64,000 bases of DNA, from the NCBI GenBank assembly GCA_022822665.1, contig JAJEAR010000017.1, positions 57,443-121,442 on the forward strand, given 5' to 3'. Shown one piece after another: positions 47,342 through 55,337 of the stretch. The translations under genes and the position numbers were made by a program. The notes below the pieces were generated by a model. The model searched no databases. It was not told where the DNA came from and was given only the letters and a program-made list of their open reading frames with translations. This DNA comes from Alphaproteobacteria bacterium. Its GTDB lineage: Bacteria; Pseudomonadota; Alphaproteobacteria; Thalassobaculales; Thalassobaculaceae. How positions within the stretch are numbered: the stretch's first letter is position 1; every line of letters begins with the position of its first letter.

Positions 47342-48694
47342 ATGGAAGGCAATCTCAACGCCCTGACGACGGTATTCACCGAGTTCTATTACTGGGCGAC
47401 CATACCGTTGATGTTCTTCATCCATATAGGATTCTGCATGTACGAAGTCGGCGCGAGCCGGCGGCGCAACCACATGCACACCCTGATGAAGAACACGATG
47501 CTGATTCCGCTGGTGACCATCACGTTCTTCTTCTTCGGCTGGTGGCTTTACTGGGCCATGCCGAACGGGCCATGGATTACGGGGGGCCTCGACCTCGCGA
47601 TGGGAGCGGCCAACACGCCTTGGTCCGAAAACATGGGCCCGAACACAGGCGACCGGATCACCGGCGTGTTCTGGGCAGCCTTCCTGCTGTTCTCGTGGAC
47701 GGCGGCCTCCATCGTGTCGGGTTCGGTGATCGAGCGGATCAACTCCGGCGCCTTCTGGATCCTCGCCGTCATCATCGGATCGGTCGCCTGGATCATCGAC
47801 GCCGCCTGGGGCTGGCATTACGGCGGCTGGATGGTCCAGTTGCTGGGTTATCATGACGCCTACGCCTCCGGCGTGATCCACGCGATTGCCGGCGGATTTG
47901 CGCTCGGTATACTGGTGGTGCTGGGTCCACGACTCGGCAAGTTCGCCGCGGATGGCACGCCGCGGGATATCAATCCCCACAACCCGTGGATGGTGTGCAT
48001 CGGCCTGTTCCTGATCTATGCCGGCTTCTGGGGCTTCTACGTCGCCTGCAACGTGCCGATCATCAGCCCGGAAGGAATTGGCGGCCAGATCACCGGCGAC
48101 ACCTGGACGGCGACGACCATCTACCTGACGCCGACCACCCTCAGCGCCATCACGGTGAATTTCCTGATGTCGCTCTCGGGCGGCCTGCTGGTCGGTTATC
48201 TGGTGTCCGGCGGCAATGCCTTCTGGACTTATTCCGGTGGCCTGGCGGGCATCATCACGGCGTCGGCAGGTAACGATCTGTACCATCCGATCCACGCCAT
48301 GATCATCGGCGGCTTCGGCACATACTGTGCCTACAAGCTGCACTTCTGGGTGGAGCGGAAGTTCAAGATCGACGATGCCGTCGGCGCGGTGGCGGTCCAC
48401 GGCTATGCCGGCTTCATCGGCCTTGTGATCTGTGGCTTCGTGCTGTGGGGCCATCCGAGTTCGCCCTATGAAGGCTACGCAGCGATCAACCCGCTCGGGC
48501 AGTTCGTGGGCGCGATCATCATGTTCTTCGTGCTCGGTTTCCTTCCGGGCTGGGTGGTCGCCAGGATCCTGGCGGCGGCTGGCATGCTGCGGATTCCCAA
48601 GCAGGTCGAGTTGCTGGGGCTGGACTTCGCGACCAATCGCGACGAACAGGCGGCCGCAGCCGATGTTCGCGAAACCGAAAAGGCGGCCGTCTGA
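47342..48694 (+). CDS. Ammonium/methylammonium transporter of the Amt family
   Basis: Second Amt-family channel in the window, 450 residues, clearly different from the glnK-linked copy. Pore histidines are kept in SGVIHAIAGGFALG and VAVHGYAGFIGL. The N-terminus (MEGNLNALTTVFTEFYYWAT) lacks a cleavable signal peptide, and a hydrophilic C-tail follows the last helix. Amt genes of this kind are regular members of gmaS-mgs methylamine clusters, so methylammonium uptake is a reasonable guess. It has its own phased ACCA-type elements and is followed closely by a small membrane protein gene. Confidence 0.9.
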   Translation: MEGNLNALTTVFTEFYYWATIPLMFFIHIGFCMYEVGASRRRNHMHTLMKNTMLIPLVTITFFFFGWWLYWAMPNGPWITGGLDLAMGAANTPWSENMGPNTGDRITGVFWAAFLLFSWTAASIVSGSVIERINSGAFWILAVIIGSVAWIIDAAWGWHYGGWMVQLLGYHDAYASGVIHAIAGGFALGILVVLGPRLGKFAADGTPRDINPHNPWMVCIGLFLIYAGFWGFYVACNVPIISPEGIGGQITGDTWTATTIYLTPTTLSAITVNFLMSLSGGLLVGYLVSGGNAFWTYSGGLAGIITASAGNDLYHPIHAMIIGGFGTYCAYKLHFWVERKFKIDDAVGAVAVHGYAGFIGLVICGFVLWGHPSSPYEGYAAINPLGQFVGAIIMFFVLGFLPGWVVARILAAAGMLRIPKQVELLGLDFATNRDEQAAAADVRETEKAAV

Positions 48695-48771
48695 TCGGCT
48701 GACCCCATTCGCTCCGGTATCCGCCGGCATCTCCATGCCGGTGGACCGGGGGCCGGAAAAGGAGAATAGGC

Positions 48772-48990
48772 ATGTCTACGACAGGCATCGAGAGCTGGGC
48801 GGTCGATCTGAAAGACATCGCCGCCATTTACCCGTTCCAGGGCATGGAAGGGCTGTTCCTGGTTGTCGGCGTGGTCCTGTGGCTCGGCTGGCACGTCCTG
48901 CAGACGCGGGCCGAGAAAGCCGACTATGACGGTGTCATCGGTCGGCACGGTGACGAGGCCTCGATCAACGAGGCTCTTGAAGTCGATTGA
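48772..48990 (+). CDS. Small single-span membrane protein linked to amt
   Basis: Protein of 72 residues with one membrane span (GLFLVVGVVLWLGWHVLQT, residues about 27-45) and a charged C-terminus (KADYDGVIGRHGDEASINE). AAGGAGAATAGG precedes ATG 48772, and it lies 77 bp after amt in the same direction, so it is probably co-transcribed. I recognise no family. A role as a small partner of the transporter is inference only. Confidence 0.7.
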   Translation: MSTTGIESWAVDLKDIAAIYPFQGMEGLFLVVGVVLWLGWHVLQTRAEKADYDGVIGRHGDEASINEALEVD

Positions 48991-49027
48991 CCGGCGTGTC
49001 CGGAGGACACGCGCACCCGACCGCAAA

Positions 49028-49049
49028 CCCCGCCGGTCCGCCGGCGGGG
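49028..49049 (+). terminator. Hairpin after the amt unit
   Basis: Arms CCCCGCCGG (49028-49036) and CCGGCGGGG (49041-49049) pair perfectly around a TCCG loop, 38 bp after the small membrane protein gene. A weak pyrimidine run (GGCTTGCCTTT) follows. It is a plausible terminator. Confidence 0.5.
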
Positions 49050-49334
49050 GGCTTGCCTTTCGGTCGGCACTCGGCTCCAGGGGAACGGGCTGTTGCCTGC
49101 CGGGTGCAGCCTGCCCCCGGCGTAGCGGCTGAAGCGGACCGACCGCGCCGCCAAACTGCTCCCGCAGACCGGCATGAGCGTTTCCGGGATCGCCGTCGGC
49201 GACGGGTTCCGGTCGGCATCTCGCCTGGGCCGACATCCAGGCGGGGCCATGGTGCGACGCCGTGACGCTGGCGCCGCGGCGGCTGGCACGCTGTTTCCGG
49301 TTTTGCTAACGTCGTCGCCGGGAAACGAGACAGG
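49050..49334 (+). pseudogene. Short AraC-type HTH remnant in a gene gap
   Basis: In the frame starting at 49126 the translation RLKRTDRAAKLLPQTGMSVS followed by GIAVGDGFRSASRLGRHPGG resembles the last helix-turn-helix of AraC/GlxA regulators (RLLRQTGMSV...EIALACGFRSASHF). A stop precedes it and no upstream domain is present, so only a fragment of about 40 residues survives. Its similarity to the larger GlxA-type remnant on the other side of amt suggests an old duplication or rearrangement. The rest of the gap holds nothing recognised. Confidence 0.5.
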
Positions 49335-49904
49335 TTGAGCGTCGTGACCCCGGAGACCCTTCGCCAACAGTTTCTTGTCTGGCAATGCCGGCTGCGCCAG
49401 ATCGCCATGCGCGAGGATGGCGGCCGGCCGGCCGAGGGGATGCGGCCGAAGGTCCTGTCGCCGGAAGGCCACTCGCTTTCCGAGGGTGTGATCGTCCTGC
49501 TGGTCCGCAGCGACCCGGCGGAAAGTTCCGATTTTTTCGAGTTCCAGGTCCGGCAGAACCACGATCCCAACGAGGTCTACCAGAAGGGCCTCACCTTCCT
49601 GCAATCAACCTACTACCACCGGGCCAACCGGTTTTCAGACGAAATGACCGCCCTTTTCCTGCCGGAATCCCGGCTTGCGGCATTGCTGGCGGAACTCGGG
49701 GCCTGCCGTCTGGAGTTCCGTCAGTTCGGGCAGTCCTACCGGCTGCCCTCGGCCGTGCGCGAGATGACGACGGAGGAACCGGCGTACCGCAACACGCTGT
49801 GGCACAACCGGCTGTTCAACACCCGGCTTTCGGACGATGTACGCATTCTGGGCTTCAGGCCCGACTGGGCCGCGGCAGCCGCGCTGCTCGCGGGGTCTGA
49901 ATGA
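49335..49904 (+). CDS. Uncharacterised protein adjoining the methylamine genes
   Basis: Soluble protein of 189 residues, starting at TTG 49335 or GTG 49344 (VTPETLRQQFLVWQCRLRQI). It has no signal peptide or membrane span. Conspicuous segments are GMRPKVLSPEGHSLSEGVIV, FEFQVRQNHDPNEVYQKGL, YYHRANRFSDEMTALF and a Trp/Asn-rich stretch NTLWHNRLFNTRLSDD. Amino-acid composition and codon use look like a real gene. I do not recognise the family. It is convergent with the gmaS-mgs operon, 16 bp from its last gene. Confidence 0.75.
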   Translation: MSVVTPETLRQQFLVWQCRLRQIAMREDGGRPAEGMRPKVLSPEGHSLSEGVIVLLVRSDPAESSDFFEFQVRQNHDPNEVYQKGLTFLQSTYYHRANRFSDEMTALFLPESRLAALLAELGACRLEFRQFGQSYRLPSAVREMTTEEPAYRNTLWHNRLFNTRLSDDVRILGFRPDWAAAAALLAGSE

Positions 49905-49920
49905 CGCCGCCGCGGAAGCG

Positions 49921-50331
49921 TCAGAACTTGCGATAGGCCTTGTAGAGATCGACCATCGGATGGTCGGGCGACATCTGGAACTTGATCAGCATTTCCCGGG
50001 CGATCATGTCCCGATCCTGCTGGTTGTCCGGTAATTCCATGTCCTCGGGGATCGCGACCCAGCCGTTGATGTTCCTGTCGAACACCGCGGCCTGACCCTC
50101 GTCATAGCCCATATGGACGTCTTCCAGCCAATTCAGGTCATCCCAGCCCATGAACTCGAGATAGTCTCTCAAGAACGGGGTCAGCCTGTCGTAGTCCGGC
50201 AGCAGGTTGACATCGTACCGATAGCCGATGTGCTGCCCGATGGTCTTCTCGCGCTCCGAATCGAGCCCGTCGCCCTTGAGGAAATGGTCGACGTCGTCAA
50301 TCCTGGCGCCCTTGTATCCGGATCCGGCCAT
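49921..50331 (-). CDS. Uncharacterised last gene of the gmaS-mgsABC operon
   Basis: Acidic soluble protein of 136 residues (MAGSGYKGARIDDVDHFLKG). It is rich in Asp, Tyr and Trp, with segments TIGQHIGYRYDVNLLPDYDR, LRDYLEFMGWDDLNWLEDVH and MIAREMLIKFQMSPDHPMVD. It has no Cys, signal peptide or membrane span. It begins 17 bp after mgsC in the same direction, so it is almost certainly co-transcribed. I do not recognise a family; a structural or assembly role for the N-methylglutamate synthase is inference. Confidence 0.8.
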   Translation of the reverse strand: MAGSGYKGARIDDVDHFLKGDGLDSEREKTIGQHIGYRYDVNLLPDYDRLTPFLRDYLEFMGWDDLNWLEDVHMGYDEGQAAVFDRNINGWVAIPEDMELPDNQQDRDMIAREMLIKFQMSPDHPMVDLYKAYRKF

Positions 50332-50348
50332 CTTGTGCGCCCTTCCGT

Positions 50349-51725
50349 CTAGATGTGGTGATAGTCCTTGACGCCGACCGTGTACTCGGTGCCGGCAAGC
50401 GGAACCTGCGCAATCGCGGAAGCCTCCATCGTCAGCGCGGCCAGGTCTTCGGGCTCAAGGCTGTGAATGTCGGTCTTGCCGCAGGCGCGGGCCATCATCT
50501 GCGCTTCCATGGTCAGCGTGTGCAGGAAGTTGTAGACGCGCTCCGCCGCTTCGTCGGGATTGAGCCGCCTGCGCAAGTCCGGATCCTGGGTTGCGACGCC
50601 GACCGGGCAGCGGCCAGTGTGACAGTGATAGCAGGCGCCGGCAGGGACTCCCATCTCCGACGGGTAGTCGGCTTCGGGAATGGCCTTGTTGCAGTTGAGC
50701 GCCATCAGTGCCGCATGGCCGATCGCGATGGCGTCCGCGCCGAGTGCGAGCGCCTTGGCCACATCGCCGCCGTTGCGAATACCGCCCGCATAGACCAGGG
50801 AAATCTCGCCCCGCTTGCCGAGGTCGTCGATTGCCCGTCGGGCCTGTCGGATCGCAGCGATGCCCGGCACGCCGGTCTCCTCGGTCGCCAGATGCGGGCC
50901 GGCACCGGTGCCGCCTTCCATGCCGTCGATGTAGATCGAGTCCGGGTCGCACTTCACCGCCATGCGGACATCGTCGTACACGCGCGCGGCGCCGAGCTTC
51001 AGCTGGATCGGAATCTGCCAGTCGGTCGCTTCCCTGATTTCCAGAATCTTCAATGCCAGATCGTCGGGTCCCAGCCAGTCCGGATGACGGGCCGGAGAGC
51101 GCTGGTCGATACCGGCCGGCAGCGACCGCATCTCGGCCACCTGATCAGTCACCTTCTGCCCCATCAGGTGGCCTCCGAGACCAACCTTGCAGCCCTGGCC
51201 AATGAAGAACTCGCACCCGTCTGCCAGCAGCAGGTGATGCGGGTTGAAGCCGTAGCGCGACTGGATGCACTGGTAGAACCACTTGGACGAATAGCGCCGT
51301 TCGTCGGGGATCATGCCGCCTTCGCCGGAACAGGTGGCGGTGCCGGCCATGGTGGCGCCGCGGGCCAGCGCCGTCTTGGCCTCGAACGAGAGCGCGCCGA
51401 AGCTCATGCCGGTGATGTAGACCGGTATGTCCAGTTCCATCGGCCGCTTCGCGCGCGGGCCGATCACCGTCCGGGTTTCGCACTTCTCGCGATAGCCTTC
51501 GATCACGAAACGGGTCAGCGTCCCGGGCAGAAAGGTAAGGTCGTCCCAGTGTGGAATCTTCTTGAAGAGCGAGAAGCCGCGCATGCGGTAGCGGCCCAGC
51601 TCAGATTTCACATGGATGTCGTTTATGACTTCCCGCGTGAAAATCTGGCTCTTGCCGAGGATGTACTGTTCCTCGTCTGCCAGCCTGGAATGACCGGTGT
51701 CCCCCGGGTCCGGATCGTGCAGCAT
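50349..51725 (-). CDS. mgsC: N-methylglutamate synthase subunit C-like (glutamate synthase FMN domain; GlxD-like)
   Basis: Protein of 458 residues matching the FMN and iron-sulfur part of glutamate synthase large subunit. Marks are VYITGMSFGALSFEAKTALA, LKLGAARVYDDVRMAVKCD, MEGGTGAGPHLATEETGVP, the FMN phosphate loop VYAGGIRNGGDVAKALALGA, and CYHCHTGRCPVGVATQ for the [3Fe-4S] cluster. With MgsA and MgsB it makes N-methylglutamate from glutamate and methylamine released from gamma-glutamylmethylamide. Rhizobial glxD is the same family, so a GlxD name is possible. Confidence 0.88.
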   Translation of the reverse strand: MLHDPDPGDTGHSRLADEEQYILGKSQIFTREVINDIHVKSELGRYRMRGFSLFKKIPHWDDLTFLPGTLTRFVIEGYREKCETRTVIGPRAKRPMELDIPVYITGMSFGALSFEAKTALARGATMAGTATCSGEGGMIPDERRYSSKWFYQCIQSRYGFNPHHLLLADGCEFFIGQGCKVGLGGHLMGQKVTDQVAEMRSLPAGIDQRSPARHPDWLGPDDLALKILEIREATDWQIPIQLKLGAARVYDDVRMAVKCDPDSIYIDGMEGGTGAGPHLATEETGVPGIAAIRQARRAIDDLGKRGEISLVYAGGIRNGGDVAKALALGADAIAIGHAALMALNCNKAIPEADYPSEMGVPAGACYHCHTGRCPVGVATQDPDLRRRLNPDEAAERVYNFLHTLTMEAQMMARACGKTDIHSLEPEDLAALTMEASAIAQVPLAGTEYTVGVKDYHHI

Positions 51726-51773
51726 GTCGGTCTCTCCCTGCGGTTCGACGGCGCTTCGTGAAACAGGCCCTGC

Positions 51774-52616
51774 CTAGAGGACCAGCTTCTTCTCCGTCGG
51801 TTCGAGATTGTCGTAGCTCCAGAGCTGCTTGCCGGCGACGATCTTGGTGAAATGATCAACGCCCTTCCCGGGCAGCAATTCGTACATGGTCAGCTTGCGG
51901 GTCAGCCAGGCACGGTCGAGGTCGGTAAGCTCCGCCGGGACTGCGTCGACGCCGAGGTCCTGGATTTCGCCGCCGATATATATGGTGCCGTCATACATGG
52001 AATCGCCGAGGTTCTTTCCGGCATTGCCGCAGACCACGATGCGCCCGCGCTGCATCATGAACCCGGAGAACGCGCCGGTATCGCCGCCGACGATGATGGT
52101 GCCGCCCTTCTGGTCGATTCCGGTGCGCGAGCCGACCGAACCCTTGCACACCAGATCGCCTCCGCGCAGCGCGGCGCCGAAGGTGGAGCCGGCATTCTTC
52201 TCGATCACGCATACCCCGGCCATCATGTTCTCGCCGAACGACCAGCCGACGCGGCCGGCAATCCGGACAGACGGGCCGTCGAGCAGGCCGCAGCCGAAAT
52301 AGCCCAGACTGCCATCGACGATGAAGTTCATCCGGTTCAGGATGCCGACGATCAGCGAATGCTTGGCGCCCGGATTCCGGAGCACGATGCTGCCGTGACC
52401 GGAATCCATCAGGTCACGGATTTTCCGGTTGATTTCCGAGGGTTCCAGATCGGCGCAGTCGATTTCGGCGCGCCGGTTGAAATCGACATCCCGCGCGAAG
52501 TGGTAGGCGAAGCCGCCTTCATTCCGAAGCGTGAACTTGGTCTTGATGTCCCGGCCGGTCAGGGGCTCGGTATGCATGCCCATCAGTGTGGACGCGGAGT
52601 CGCTTACGCCTGCCAT
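51774..52616 (-). CDS. mgsB: N-methylglutamate synthase subunit B-like (GXGXG domain; GlxC-like)
   Basis: A 280-residue beta-helix protein equal to the C-terminal GXGXG domain of glutamate synthase. The repeated glycine pattern is seen in YFGCGLLDGPSVRIAGRVGW, KNAGSTFGAALRGGDLVCKG, GGDTGAFSGFMMQRGRIVV and GNAGKNLGDSMYDGTIYIGG. It begins inside the mgsA stop (13-bp overlap) and is followed by mgsC after 48 bp. An internal ATG (MGMHTEPLTG) is an alternative start. Confidence 0.88.
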   Translation of the reverse strand: MAGVSDSASTLMGMHTEPLTGRDIKTKFTLRNEGGFAYHFARDVDFNRRAEIDCADLEPSEINRKIRDLMDSGHGSIVLRNPGAKHSLIVGILNRMNFIVDGSLGYFGCGLLDGPSVRIAGRVGWSFGENMMAGVCVIEKNAGSTFGAALRGGDLVCKGSVGSRTGIDQKGGTIIVGGDTGAFSGFMMQRGRIVVCGNAGKNLGDSMYDGTIYIGGEIQDLGVDAVPAELTDLDRAWLTRKLTMYELLPGKGVDHFTKIVAGKQLWSYDNLEPTEKKLVL

Positions 52617-53539
52617 ACCCGGATCTCCTCGTCGTAGGGGTCGGTGGTGTCAATCTCGTGCGGGATGATCGCCCTGATCGCGACTTCCTCCGACGCCAGT
52701 GCGACCATGTCGTCCGCCTCGTAGAGGACCATCGGTTTCGCGGCCATGGTATCCTTGGCCATGCCGAGTTCGTTTCGGGTGGTGATCAGGTAGGTGAACA
52801 CCCCGTCGATCTCGTGGATCGACTTCCGCAGGGAGTCCTCGAGCGTCATGCCTTTCTCGAGATTGACCGCGGTGTAGACCGCCAGAAGCTCCGAATCGCA
52901 GTTGCTGACGAAGCGCTGTCCGCTACGCTCGAGCTGGCGGCGCATCAACCAGTAGTTGGTGATCTGGCCGTTGTGGACGACTGCGATGTCGTTGTACGGA
53001 TAGGCCCAGTACGGGTGAGCGGAACGAATATCGACATCCGACTCCGTAGCCATCCTCGTATGGCCGATACCGTGGGTTCCCCTGAACCGGCCCAGGCCAT
53101 ACGCGCCGGAAACGTCGGCCGCGTCGCCCAGATCCTTGACCAGTTCCAGGGCGCTTCCGATCGACAGGATCTCCGTACCCTCGATTTCCTCCATCTGGTC
53201 GGCAAGGTCCTTCATGTCGCCGTCATAGGAGATCCGGTAGCGGGTCGCATACTCCGTCGGTTCGTCCGCACCGAGAACGACAACGCCCAGTTCCTTCAGC
53301 AAGCCGTCGACAGCTGTCCTGCGTTCGGCAATGGCCCGGCGGACCCTGGTCCCGCGGCCCAGGTCTTCCTGCTCGGCCACCTTGAACCGCAGGATGTACT
53401 CGCTCGGTCCGGGCTCGCCGTAGACCGCGAACCCGGTGGAATCCGGGCCGCGGTGCTTCAGCGCCTGAAGCATGGCGGTCATTTCCCCGCCGATATTGCG
53501 GGCACCGTCTCGGTAGATCAGTCCTGCAATGCCGCACAT
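52604..53539 (-). CDS. mgsA: N-methylglutamate synthase subunit A-like (class II glutamine amidotransferase; GlxB-like)
   Basis: Class II (Ntn-type) amidotransferase of 311 residues. It starts MCGIAGLIYRDG, giving the N-terminal nucleophile Cys after Met removal. Other marks are LKHRGPDSTGFAVYGE, GIGHTRMATESDVD and VVHNGQITNYWLMRRQL. In the N-methylglutamate pathway it would cleave gamma-glutamylmethylamide and pass methylamine to the MgsC site. It lies 28 bp after gmaS. Confidence 0.9.
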   Translation of the reverse strand: MCGIAGLIYRDGARNIGGEMTAMLQALKHRGPDSTGFAVYGEPGPSEYILRFKVAEQEDLGRGTRVRRAIAERRTAVDGLLKELGVVVLGADEPTEYATRYRISYDGDMKDLADQMEEIEGTEILSIGSALELVKDLGDAADVSGAYGLGRFRGTHGIGHTRMATESDVDIRSAHPYWAYPYNDIAVVHNGQITNYWLMRRQLERSGQRFVSNCDSELLAVYTAVNLEKGMTLEDSLRKSIHEIDGVFTYLITTRNELGMAKDTMAAKPMVLYEADDMVALASEEVAIRAIIPHEIDTTDPYDEEIRVWQA

Positions 53540-53567
53540 AACGTGTCTCTCCCTTCGAGGGTCGTGC

Positions 53568-55037
53568 CTAAGGCAGGCAATTCAGGTAGGTCTCCATGTC
53601 CCACTCGGTCGTGGTGTGCAGGAAGCGCTCCCATTCGTCCCGCTTGTACTCCTCGTACAGGCGGTACATGTCGCCGGGCATGGATGACTTGATCACTTCG
53701 TCCTGGGCGAGCGCATCAAGCGCGGCGCCAAGCGTCATGGGCAGTTTCTTGACCTGCTTGCCGGCTTCCATGGCCTGGTAGATGTTGCGGTCTTCCGGCG
53801 GGCCGGGATCGATGTCGTTCCTGATGCCGTCGTCGGCCGCCTTGAGGATCGCACCGGCCATCAGATACGGGTTCACCATCGAATCCACCGACCGGTATTC
53901 GAAGCGCCCCGGCGCCGATATGCGCAGCCCGGTCGTCCGGTTCTGGTACCCCCAGTCGGCGAAGACCGGTGCCCAGAAGCCGGTATCCCACAGGCGGCGG
54001 TAGGAATTGACGGTCGATGCGCCGATCGCCGTCAGCGCGCCCAGATGCTTGACGATCCCGCCCACCACCTGCAGTCCGACCTTGCCGGGCAGCTGCGGGT
54101 CGTCGGTATCGGGCATGAAGGTGTTCTCGCCGCCCTTCAGATAGGTGAAATTGTTCTCCATGCCGGGCAGCGGATCGTTGCCGAGCGGTTTCAGTTCCTC
54201 CCCGCCGCCGCGCCACAGCGAAATGTTGTGATGGCAGCCCGAAGCCGAGACGCCCATGAACGGCTTCGTCATGAAGCAGGCGATCAGGTTGAACTCGCGG
54301 GCAACCTGGGCGCAGATCTGGCGATAGGTCGTCAACCGGTCGGCCGTGCGCAGCGCGTCGTCGAAGGTGAAGTTGAGCTCGAGCTGGCCGGGCGCGTCCT
54401 CGTGGTCCCCCTGGATCATGTCCAGCCCCATCGCCCGCGAATACTCGATGACCCGCATATAGACCGGACGCAGGCTCTCGAACTGGTCGATATGGTAGCA
54501 ATAGGGCTTCGAGAAGCCGCCGTCCGGCTTGCCGTCCTCACCCCGCTTGAGCCACATCATTTCCGGCTCGGTGCCGTGGCGCAGGTGCAGGCCGTCGTGA
54601 TCTTCCTGGAACTGCGCATGGATGCGGCGCAGGTTACCGCGGCCGTCCGAGGTCAGGAAGGTGCCGGGGCTCTCGCGCTCTTCCCGGTTGCGGAACAGGG
54701 TGCACCAGATCCGGGCGACCCGCTTGTCCCACGGCAACTGGCAGAAGGTCTCCGGCTCGGGGATGCCGACCAGCTCCTTTTCCTGCGGCCCGTAGCCGAG
54801 ATAGTCGCCATGCCGGTTCAGGAACAGGTTGACGGTCGCGCCGTAGACCAGCTGGAAGCCTCGTTCGGCCACCGATTCCCAGTGGTCCGCCGGAATGCCC
54901 TTGCCGCATATCCGGCCGGTAATCGACACGAATTGGAGATACAGGTACTGAATCCCCATCTCGTCGATCATCCCGCGCACCTGCTTGACCAGCTCGCCGC
55001 GACCGTCCTGCTTTACAAAGGTTTCGATATCCATCAT
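53568..55037 (-). CDS. gmaS: Gamma-glutamylmethylamide synthetase (glutamine synthetase-like; GlnT family)
   Basis: Glutamine-synthetase fold enzyme of 489 residues, type III/GlnT group. The beta-grasp N-terminal part (YLYLQFVSITGRICGKGIPA) precedes the catalytic part with QGDHEDAPGQLELNF, SGCHHNISLW, TGLRISAPGRFEYRSVDSM and NPYLMAGAILKAADDG, carrying the metal and ATP ligands. Because it heads an operon with mgsABC beside TMAO genes, it is read as GmaS, which joins methylamine to glutamate. Rhizobial GlnT is a close paralogue and cannot be excluded by eye. The two adjacent ATG codons 55037 and 55034 are equivalent. Confidence 0.85.
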   Translation of the reverse strand: MMDIETFVKQDGRGELVKQVRGMIDEMGIQYLYLQFVSITGRICGKGIPADHWESVAERGFQLVYGATVNLFLNRHGDYLGYGPQEKELVGIPEPETFCQLPWDKRVARIWCTLFRNREERESPGTFLTSDGRGNLRRIHAQFQEDHDGLHLRHGTEPEMMWLKRGEDGKPDGGFSKPYCYHIDQFESLRPVYMRVIEYSRAMGLDMIQGDHEDAPGQLELNFTFDDALRTADRLTTYRQICAQVAREFNLIACFMTKPFMGVSASGCHHNISLWRGGGEELKPLGNDPLPGMENNFTYLKGGENTFMPDTDDPQLPGKVGLQVVGGIVKHLGALTAIGASTVNSYRRLWDTGFWAPVFADWGYQNRTTGLRISAPGRFEYRSVDSMVNPYLMAGAILKAADDGIRNDIDPGPPEDRNIYQAMEAGKQVKKLPMTLGAALDALAQDEVIKSSMPGDMYRLYEEYKRDEWERFLHTTTEWDMETYLNCLP

Positions 55038-55337
55038 GTCGCCGTCCCCTCCTGGCGCGCTTTCCAAAAGCTTGCCGCATCGCTCGGACCGTTGACTTGA
55101 CCAATACGAACCATTACACTCGCCCGGACCGAACGACGGCGGCTGGCATAATCTGGATCGAAGGACCAAGCTCTCATTGGCATTTGCGAGTTTGATAACC
55201 AGCTCAGACCAACAGCAGGGTCAGACTGAACGATCTCCATTTTGCACTACGATGAGACCAATTGCAAACCAATGGTGCCAATGTCAACCAATTTAGCGCA
55301 ACGATGACGTTTTCGGCGAATTCGGGAGCCTGCCGTC
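55038..55337. promoter_or_regulatory. Divergent control region with four clusters of ACCA-type elements
   Basis: The 300-bp gap between gmaS and the GntR gene is unusually AT-rich. It holds repeated elements: ACCAAT at 55100 and ACCATT at 55110; ACCAGC at 55198 and ACCAAC at 55208; and, before the GntR start, ACCAAT at 55257, ACCAAT at 55268, GCCAAT at 55277 and ACCAAT at 55287. The steps are 10, 10, 11, 9 and 10 bp, that is, about one helical turn. A single ACCAAG lies at 55165. These look like operator arrays for both promoters. Confidence 0.6.

Noticed and set aside
49284..49306. A TGGCACG box upstream of the 189-residue gene, suggestive of sigma-54
   Set aside because: The expected TTGC is not at the right spacing (the next one is 12 bp away instead of 4), so the match is probably chance.
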